From contig NW_023503293.1 of NCBI RefSeq assembly GCF_014529535.1, forward strand, positions 2,450,507 through 2,514,506: a DNA stretch of 64,000 nt, written 5' to 3'. The notes under the pieces are model-generated. The model saw only the letters and a program-made list of their open reading frames with translations, did not search any database and was not told the origin of the DNA. Within the stretch, counting starts at the first letter, position 1. Each line of letters begins with the position of its first letter. This stretch comes from Bradysia coprophila. Lineage: Eukaryota > Arthropoda > Insecta > Diptera > Sciaridae. A program made the position numbers and the translations under genes. Positions 59,933-64,000 of the stretch are shown here, in pieces.

Positions 59933-62122
59933 CGTTCATTTGTTACTAAGCACATTACGCGGTGACCTGTAATTAGGAGAAAAAATTTGGTTGAAATTTA
60001 TCGAAATCCTTTAAAATGGCAAATTCATGCGAATTGATGGATGCGGTAGATTTAAAAAAAAGTTACAGAAAGTCGATTAAAAAATAAAGTTAAATATAGG
60101 AACAATGTGGATAAAACCAAGTCATCTATTCGGACAGCAAAAATAAGATTCTTTTCAATTGCTTTTAAATTTGGGAAGCACTCAGATGATTTGAGTTCAA
60201 TTGGCACTTTTTACCGGTTCTTTTTTTAAACCAATTTTTTATAGTAAAAGGAAATACTGAACAATCAAGTTTGAAGAATTTGAAAAACAAAAAATCTGTA
60301 TTCTTAACGTGTAAGAAGAGTGATTCTTATATTCACATCACGACAAATCAAATATGTTGTAAAATTGTGAAGTTGACGTTGTCGTTACGTATCCTCTACT
60401 TGTTTGAATGATAAAGATTTCGGAGAGCAACTCCAGTTGTAACTATGTGAATACGTTTTCATCAACACCTTTATTCAAAACTTTTTGTTTCGATGGAACT
60501 TATACTTTCCCAGCGATAGAGATAAAGTACTATGACAACAATTTAAGAAGATCGTTTCTACCAATTAAGTCACCAACGTCAAATAATATCTAAAATAAGT
60601 AAATTGTTTTGTTTATGGTCTCTTATGGCCAGGCAAACAATCTATTCTATTTCACGGTGCACACGAGCATTAACATTTTGCGTCTTCCAAGAATTCGTTC
60701 TAGACTATTTTCGTTTTATTAATTTTGATTTCTCATGACCGTCTTCAAGTCAACATGACAATATTAAGTGAAGGTTTGGACAGCGGAGTGCGCAGTTTTT
60801 GATATTGTCTCAAACTCTTTAAGCTATTTTGCCAAGGCTATAAACTGTAAGAGGTCGTGCGGATTATGATAAGCGGGTGACACACCATTTTCTAATAAAA
60901 AAACAAAAAAAATTTCACACAATCAAATAAATTCGCATTTCGTGAATTTTGTTGTATGAAAAAGGTGTCTTCCCGCCTATATAATGACCTCACCTTGTTG
61001 TTGATCCTTGGATCTTGCAACACATTCTTGACTAAATATTTGCATTATCACTTTTCCCACAAAAAAGTGAATTGTTCAAAATTAACCCAAAAAGGCAAAA
61101 ATTTAGATAAGAATGTGTTGTTGTAGCTTAAAAAAAACAATACTAGAAATCATTGCTGACATATTTCGTTGTATTTTGAAGCTCTCGTTCACACTTAACT
61201 GTGGCATTTGTGCAAAGAAAATGTTTTTCCTGGTTTTGTTTTTAATGCCTGCGTTACAGTGCGTAAGATTGCGTAAGATTTTTTTTCTATTGGGTTCAAA
61301 ATAGTTTTTTTTTTCTTAGAAAACAATTTCGCTGAACTCTGACATTATCTGACAAACGGGAAAAGGTTTCGCTATCAACGTATTGAGGTAAAATTTTGAA
61401 GATCTTTTTATTTTCATAACAAAATATTGGTTAAAGCAACGCACTTCAAGCATGAGTGGTACTCTAAATAGGGTACTGAAACTGAACAGTGTATCGAACA
61501 AATTTTGGCACTGTAAAAATATTTGGGCAATTTTTTCATACAAAACAGTACTCTATTTGGCAGCTGTCATTAATAGCACTTTTGCTTGAAGTGCGTTGGT
61601 TAAAGTCAAGGATATATGTTAGAAAGAAAATTGTTAAAATTTAGGTAAAATTGAGTCTTGATCTTGGTCAATAGTTTCTGTGAAAATCAAAACATCCGCA
61701 AAATTCTTACTCAATACGTTTGTAGCAACATCTTTTCTGAACACAACGTTCAAAAGTTATCCATGTCTCATCAGGGCATGGCTACAGTGGCAGAGAATAA
61801 CCAACCCCTACAAGGTTAGTCACAGTTTATGGATGTAAACCTTTGACGAATCAAAGGCGAAATGTAACAAAATTTGTCATTTTGCTATCGCATGCTGACA
61901 ATCGTGTAACTACCGAGAAGATATCTACTCGTGTTTGTGCAAGAACAAAATAAAAATTGGAAGCCTTATAATAGTCACACGAGTAAATGTGACATTTCGC
62001 TTCAAATATGAAAATACTGAACACGAATCGGTTCGCTTAAGCCTCACGAACTGAATATTAATTGCATAGAAATATTTCCGTCTACCAACTGATATGTAAA
62101 AGTACGCGTTGCAGGCGCACGA
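59933..62122. other. Intergenic stretch between torso-like and the bicupin gene
   Basis: It holds one MITE (61437-61597). The remaining sequence has only short frames without recognisable domains. Confidence 0.6.
61437..61597. mobile_element. hAT-like MITE, 161 bp
   Basis: Ends CAACGCACTTCAAGCATGAG and TTGCTTGAAGTGCGTT are near complements, flanked by the direct repeat GGTTAAAG (61429-61436 and 61598-61605; one base of it overlaps the terminus). No coding frame. Confidence 0.75.
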
Positions 62123-62155
62123 TATAAATAACGAGTCACAAAGGAAAAGCTCAGT
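62123..62155 (+). promoter_or_regulatory. TATA box and initiator of the bicupin gene
   Basis: TATAAATA at 62123-62130 and an arthropod-type initiator TCAGT at 62151-62155 put the start site A at 62153, 30 bases from the first T of the TATA box. This leaves a 40-base 5' untranslated region before ATG 62193. Such a strong TATA/Inr pair suggests regulated, high-level expression (inference). Confidence 0.7.
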
Positions 62156-62192
62156 GCTTCACGAAAGTAAAGTCAGTATAGTATAACACGAA

Positions 62193-63529
62193 ATGCGTCT
62201 TAAGTCTCTGATCGTTTTAGGTATTACACATTAGCACTTTTAATTTTTTTTTTATATTCTTCTGTCGCAATAGCTTAGCTGCAGCTGCACGTCTTGCTTT
62301 CAGGTATATCACTGGCTATAACAGACTATGCTCCTTGTGCAGCTAAGGTTTATGATCAGGCATCAATGAATGACACCATACCAGATAAGTATTTCAACAA
62401 TCGAGAAGAGAAATTATTCCCTACGTCGTTCAATCCGCCACTAACTGATAATGGTGGCCAGCCTCCATTTAAATATCCATTTGCATTAAGCCCGCGAAAC
62501 ATATACGCCAATGGATGGGCACGACAGGTTTCCGCAAGGGAATTGTCGATTTCTAAAAAAATGAGCGGAGTCCAAATGAGATTGATTATGGGTGGTGTGC
62601 GGGAACTTCACTGGCACGTAGACTCAGAGTGGGCCTACATGATTTATGGTGAAGCGCGTGTAACAGCCGTTGATGAGCTTGGTCGTGCGTTTGTCGACGA
62701 TGTAAAGCAAGGTGATCTATGGTTTTTTCCGGGCGGTGTCCCACATTCTATTCAGGGCTTACGAAATGGTGCGTTTTTCGTACTGGTATTCGATAATGGC
62801 ATGTTCAATCCGCTTCAAACATTTGGCCTCAGCGATTGGTTGAATCACATTCCTCGAGATGTGTTGGCTAAAAACTTCGGTGTCTCAAAATCCGTTTTCA
62901 ATAACTTGCCGAGAAAGAGCCTATACATATTTGGAGCAGAATTTCCAAAGCCATTGGCGATAGAAAGGGCAGAAGCGGAACGGGGCACAGGACCAATGCC
63001 GCATTCTCTAGCATTCTTCGCAAGCAAAATGAAGCCCAATGTTACACTGTGTGGGGGGGAGGTGAAGATAATCGATAAAAATAATTTTCCCGCTACTAAT
63101 ACAGCAGCTGCAATTGTCCGACTTAAGCCTGGAACGATACGTGAATTACACTGGCATCCTAATGATGATGAATGGCAGTATTATATCGAAGGCAAGTTTT
63201 CTGCTTAAAATGCCATGATTAAGTTGGTGTAGTGAGTGTTCTTAGGTGAAGGCCGTACATCTGTCTTTTATGGAAACGGTCAAGCAAGGACATTGGATTT
63301 TCAAACTGGCGACGTGGGATACATCCCAAAGTCATTAGGACACTACGTTGAAAATACTGGCAATGTCGACTTGGTCTTTCTTGAAGTCTTTGCCACTCCC
63401 TACTATGAAGATATATCTTTGGGTAGCTGGTTAGCTCATACACCGACTACGCTCGTTAATAGCCACTTACATACAGGACTCAATTTTCTTAAATCAATTG
63501 ATAAAGACAAGACTCCAATCAGGGAGTGA
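62193..63529 (+). CDS. Secreted bicupin, oxalate decarboxylase family (probably acquired horizontally)
   Basis: Exons 62193-62220, 62304-63191 and 63246-63529 give 399 residues. The 28-base first exon completes a signal peptide (MRLKSLIVLGISLAITDYAP). Two cupin domains each keep a full metal site: H112, H114, E118, H157 (RELHWHVDSEWAYMIYG, PGGVPHS) and H292, H294, E299, H338 (RELHWHPNDDEWQYYIEG, GHYVEN). Similarity to the bacterial/fungal manganese enzyme that splits oxalate to formate and CO2 runs end to end (DWLNHIPRDVLAKNFGV, GDVGYIPKSLGHYVEN). The active-site lid, SENS in the Bacillus enzyme, is NPLQ (178-181), so the lid glutamate is missing and the reaction may differ. Intron 2 uses a GC donor (GAAG|GCAAGT), needed to read YIEGEGRT. 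The family is typical of microbes and plants, so transfer into an insect is the likely origin; the introns, signal peptide and promoter argue against contamination. Confidence 0.88.
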
Positions 63530-64000
63530 AATCAAATGAAATCAAAATAAAGCACAAAATGCCATTTTACAAATTTCCCTTGAGGCAACCTTACTTCTTC
63601 CTCTTCTTTTTCAGCCTGTTTGTATCCACTGCTGGATGTAGGCCTCCCCATTTTTCTTTCACTTCGACTTTGTGCAACTCTAAATTTGTTTTCGGATGCT
63701 TTCGGTAAATGTTAACGAAGCGAAAACATACGTTAGCATACGTTAGGACTCACTCATCGAACACTTGATGTTTCAAACTATTTTTCATTTTGTTTTGGAA
63801 AAGCCTGAGTTTCCCACAGTTAACCATCCAAGACCAATTCTACGCCTTATATCTGGTTTGGTTTTCCAGACCCAGTTTCAATTTGTGACTGTACCTTAGA
63901 AATCTATAAATCCTTATCTCGAACATTAATGTCTCTGTTCGATTATTCGTTCAGCTATTGTTAACATGGTTCATGCTTGATGTAGATCAACTACCATGAG
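63530..64000. other. Window end, retroelement-like trace
   Basis: At 63613-63655 the text GTATCCACTGCTGGATGTAG and GCCTCCCC resembles a motif I remember from 3' parts of widespread insect non-LTR elements. No gene is supported here. Confidence 0.4.

Noticed and set aside
62294-62303. Start codon just before the second bicupin exon
   Set aside because: It lies in the acceptor region (CTTGCTTTCAG). The spliced first exon supplies a better signal peptide downstream of a TATA/Inr promoter.

Overview
The window is animal nuclear DNA, AT-rich, with short spliced introns (mostly 55-85 bp, GT-AG) and large amounts of palindromic and transposon-derived sequence. The gene set (torso-like, an extra sex combs/EED protein, a dipteran-style PHF14 homologue) points to a fly. 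A secreted, intron-bearing bicupin of the oxalate decarboxylase family fits a fungus-feeding nematoceran such as a sciarid gnat; that placement is inference.

Layout. 1-7583 (+): 3' part of a PHF14-like PHD-finger gene, with a 6.3-kb intron full of nested inverted repeats, including a 179-bp hairpin whose arms look identical. 8450-8930: a broken MICU-type EF-hand fragment and a tRNA-derived SINE with 17-bp target duplications. 9214-10697 (-): a two-exon IRE1/RNase L-like pseudokinase plus KEN-type nuclease protein with no sensor domain, the most unusual gene here. 13100-14837 (+): EMC2. 17694-19412 (-): esc/EED. 19696-21991: a hairpin and three copies of an 8-bp-TSD MITE, one split by a 5'-truncated non-LTR retrotransposon. 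22653-25356 (+): MCM3. 25717-28966: Tc1-like and hAT-like MITEs, a foldback, and a TIR element. 29599-31977 (-): a six-exon leucine-rich repeat protein resembling LRMDA. 34341-41029 (+): a small tail-anchored protein with an RVxF motif and an in-frame upstream ORF. 42100-44710: simple-repeat foldback, a 5S rRNA-derived fragment, and dispersed palindromes. 45315-46472 (-): pyrroline-5-carboxylate reductase. 49000-51584 (+): a large leucine-rich protein with an acidic N-terminus. 52600-54660: nested palindromes. 55776-59932 (-): torso-like, with mobile DNA in its first intron. 62123-63529 (+): the oxalate decarboxylase-like gene with its own TATA/Inr promoter.

The genes are independent single-gene eukaryotic units (replication, Polycomb repression, ER membrane-protein insertion, proline synthesis, embryonic terminal patterning); no operon-like grouping is seen. 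The two stand-out loci are the free-standing RNase L/IRE1-like protein and the apparently acquired bicupin. The intergenic and intronic DNA is dominated by nonautonomous TIR elements, several with exact 8-bp duplications (hAT signature), and by a recurring class of palindromes with a GCCGAAGGC-type centre. Exon boundaries were inferred by eye from splice signals, reading-frame continuity and family similarity; no search or transcript data were available.
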